From JAHHLP01 sp041609895 (GTDB lineage: Bacteria; Bacteroidota; Rhodothermia; Rhodothermales; JABDKH01): a DNA stretch of 14,398 nt. The notes beneath the pieces are model-generated. The model had not been told where the DNA came from, searched no databases, and saw nothing but the letters and a program-made list of their open reading frames with translations. Positions 12,902 through 14,398 of the stretch are shown here, one piece after another. Within the stretch, counting starts at the first letter, position 1. Every line of letters begins with the position of its first letter. The DNA is taken from NCBI GenBank assembly GCA_041609895.1, contig JBFIPX010000073.1:1-14398 (forward strand), written 5' to 3'. The position numbers and the translations under genes were made by a program.

Positions 12902-14398
12902 TTACCGACGACGATTCTCGCGTCCGCCGCCGGACCCGCCGCGGGAGCGACTTCCAGATTTGCCGCTGCCCCCTCGACTCTGTTTTGCCTTGGGCCGCGG
13001 CCGAGATCGGTCCTGCTTCTCGGTCGGAGACAGTTGGAAACTTGCGACAAGCATGGCGAGAAGCTCCGGCTCTTCCTCGACGAGTTCCTTCGTCATCGGC
13101 AAGAACCGCTCCGCGCGCTCGCGGCCCATTTTCGGACGCGAGTCGTAGGACGATTGGAGCATCTCAGTCGTCTCATCGGGCCGGGGATCCGGAAGATCAT
13201 CCGCGATACTGCGGTCGCGCTTGCGATGCATTTGCTGGTGATAGAAGTCGTCGACCAGCATGGTCAAAAGGTGCGGTGCGTCGGAGGCGATTTGTTTGAC
13301 AAGCGGGATGTATTGCTGGAGGACCGATCGCTGTTCCCGGTTCGTCGTTCGATAGGCATCTTCCAGCAAGACGGTCATCCGCTCCGAAACGATGGCATTG
13401 ACCTGTTCCTCCGTTGGAGCCTCTTGCTTCTCGAGGATCACGCCGTATCGTTTGGCGACGCCCTTGAGCGTGTTATGGTTCAGCATCGTGGCGAGCACGA
13501 TAACGGTTCCGGTATTGCCCGCTCGTGCCGTTCGGCCGGACCTGTGGATGTAGTACTCATGGTTATCCGGAACGTCGTACATGAACACGTACCCCAGGTC
13601 CGAAACGTCAATGCCTCGCGCGGCCACGTCGGTAGCAACCAGGAAGCGCAGCTCGCCTTCCTTGAGCCGTTTCATGACCGCCTCACGGGCCTTCTGGGAC
13701 AGATCGCCAGAGATTTCCGCGGCATCGTGACCGTAATTGCGGAGGAAGGCGGTCAGGTACTCGACATCTCGTTTTGTATTTGCGAAGATGATCGCCGAGT
13801 CCGGGTTTTCAGTTTCAATGAGCGACACAAGAACGCGGTCCCGATCCATGGGTGGAACGACGAGGTACCGGTGCTCGCTTGTTTCGACGGACTCGGCGCC
13901 GGCGCTTAGCGTGAGGAAGCCTGGCTCGGTCAGAAATTCGTCGGCCAGGTTTTGAACCCGGATGGGCATGGTTGCGCTGAACATGAAGGAGTTGCGCTCT
14001 TGCGGCAGGAATTTCTTGAGCGCTTTCATCGCAGGGTAAAATCCCATCGATAGCATCTCGTCGGCCTCGTCCATGACGAACACCTGCAGCGCATCGAGCG
14101 ACATGTGGCGCTGTTCGAGCAGGTCGATGACTCGGCCCGGCGTGCCGACAACGAGTTGCGCACCGTCTTTCAACGCGGATATTTGAGGTCCATACTTGAC
14201 GCCGCCATAGACCAGCGCTGTCCGCAGGCCATTGTCTTTGGGGCGCATTCGATTGAATTCCTGGTCTACCTGACGCGCAAGTTCCCGCGTCGGCGTCAGG
14301 ATCAGTGCCTGGGCATTTTTCTGACTCTGATCCAGCAGATCGAACAATGGGAGCAAAAACGCTCCGGTCTTTCCGGAGCCGGTCCGGGATTGGACGAT
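12902..14398 (-). CDS. DEAD-box ATP-dependent RNA helicase, N-terminus beyond window
   Basis: The visible part is 498 residues; the gene runs off the right edge, so the Q motif and true start are missing. The first codons in view already encode motif I (SRTGSGKTGAF). Further motifs follow in order: PTRELARQ (Ia), GTPGR (Ib), DEAD (II, about residue 110 from the edge), SAT (III), IIFANTKRDVEYL (IV), ATDVAARGIDVSDLGYV (V) and HRSGRTARAG (VI). Both RecA-like domains are therefore intact, and ATP-driven RNA unwinding is expected, probably in ribosome assembly, RNA decay or cold response. Past the core (from about residue 310) there is a helical region containing two related copies of a 23-residue motif, P-x-x-K-x-(11)-LL-x-MLV-x-x-F. 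The protein then ends in a basic Gly/Ser/Arg-rich tail typical of RNA contact. No DbpA-type RNA-binding domain is recognisable, so it is not assigned to DeaD, DbpA or RhlE. A long plus-strand open frame opposite it is an antisense shadow. Confidence 0.95.
   Translation of the reverse strand: MVQSRTGSGKTGAFLLPLFDLLDQSQKNAQALILTPTRELARQVDQEFNRMRPKDNGLRTALVYGGVKYGPQISALKDGAQLVVGTPGRVIDLLEQRHMSLDALQVFVMDEADEMLSMGFYPAMKALKKFLPQERNSFMFSATMPIRVQNLADEFLTEPGFLTLSAGAESVETSEHRYLVVPPMDRDRVLVSLIETENPDSAIIFANTKRDVEYLTAFLRNYGHDAAEISGDLSQKAREAVMKRLKEGELRFLVATDVAARGIDVSDLGYVFMYDVPDNHEYYIHRSGRTARAGNTGTVIVLATMLNHNTLKGVAKRYGVILEKQEAPTEEQVNAIVSERMTVLLEDAYRTTNREQRSVLQQYIPLVKQIASDAPHLLTMLVDDFYHQQMHRKRDRSIADDLPDPRPDETTEMLQSSYDSRPKMGRERAERFLPMTKELVEEEPELLAMLVASFQLSPTEKQDRSRPRPKAKQSRGGSGKSGSRSRGGSGGGRENRRR

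Noticed and set aside
12833..13909. A 358-codon open frame on the plus strand opposite the helicase gene
   Set aside because: The minus strand there encodes a DEAD-box helicase with motifs in order. The plus-strand translation has no recognisable domain and is the antisense shadow expected from codon bias at this GC content.
1..14398. CRISPR arrays, insertion sequences, tRNA genes or defence islands
   Set aside because: I saw no regularly spaced direct repeats, transposase-like proteins, cloverleaf-like sequences or nuclease/toxin families; the genes are metabolic, transport and RNA-processing types.

Overview
The window is an ordinary-looking stretch of bacterial chromosome with about thirteen complete protein genes and one truncated gene at the right edge. 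I see no rRNA, tRNA, insertion sequence, integrase, phage gene or CRISPR array. Moderate-to-high GC, a short-chain-dehydrogenase type threonine dehydrogenase paired with Kbl, a secreted CxxCH protein resembling the choice-of-anchor V family, and few Shine-Dalgarno sequences together suggest the Bacteroidota/Rhodothermota side of the tree. This placement is inference; no marker gene is present.

Layout, left to right. A plus-strand nitrilase (276-1274) meets a minus-strand block across a 100-base convergent gap containing a hairpin. That block reads right to left: a four-to-five-helix membrane protein (4166-3768), a DUF432-like protein (3622-2768), an MscS-type mechanosensitive channel (2764-1889) and a small lipoprotein (1791-1375). 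The DUF432-like gene and the channel are tightly coupled, because the channel's ribosome binding site lies in the last codons of its partner. A plus-strand group follows: a DUF5655-like zinc-ribbon protein (4254-4670), an exported seven-bladed beta-propeller of the streptogramin-lyase-like type (4718-5725), an exported protein with one CxxCH motif (5730-6404) and a carbon-nitrogen hydrolase (6397-7239). The last three lie 4 bases apart or overlap and probably form one transcript.

The threonine-to-glycine pathway follows on the minus strand: L-threonine 3-dehydrogenase (9519-8554) then 2-amino-3-ketobutyrate CoA ligase (8531-7290). A 193-base divergent spacer separates it from a plus-strand SLC12-like cation-chloride cotransporter (9713-11950). 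A Bax-inhibitor-1 family membrane protein (12739-12047) and a DEAD-box RNA helicase (14398-12902, N-terminus off the window) finish the region on the minus strand.

The points most worth a second look are: the carbon-nitrogen hydrolase at 6397, whose usual catalytic lysine position holds methionine, and its tight linkage to two exported proteins; the DUF432-MscS pair; a duplicated helical motif in the helicase tail; loss of the second conserved aspartate in the Bax-inhibitor-1 protein; and a short heptanucleotide repeat running into the kbl stop codon. I found no clear defence, mobile or secondary-metabolite system.
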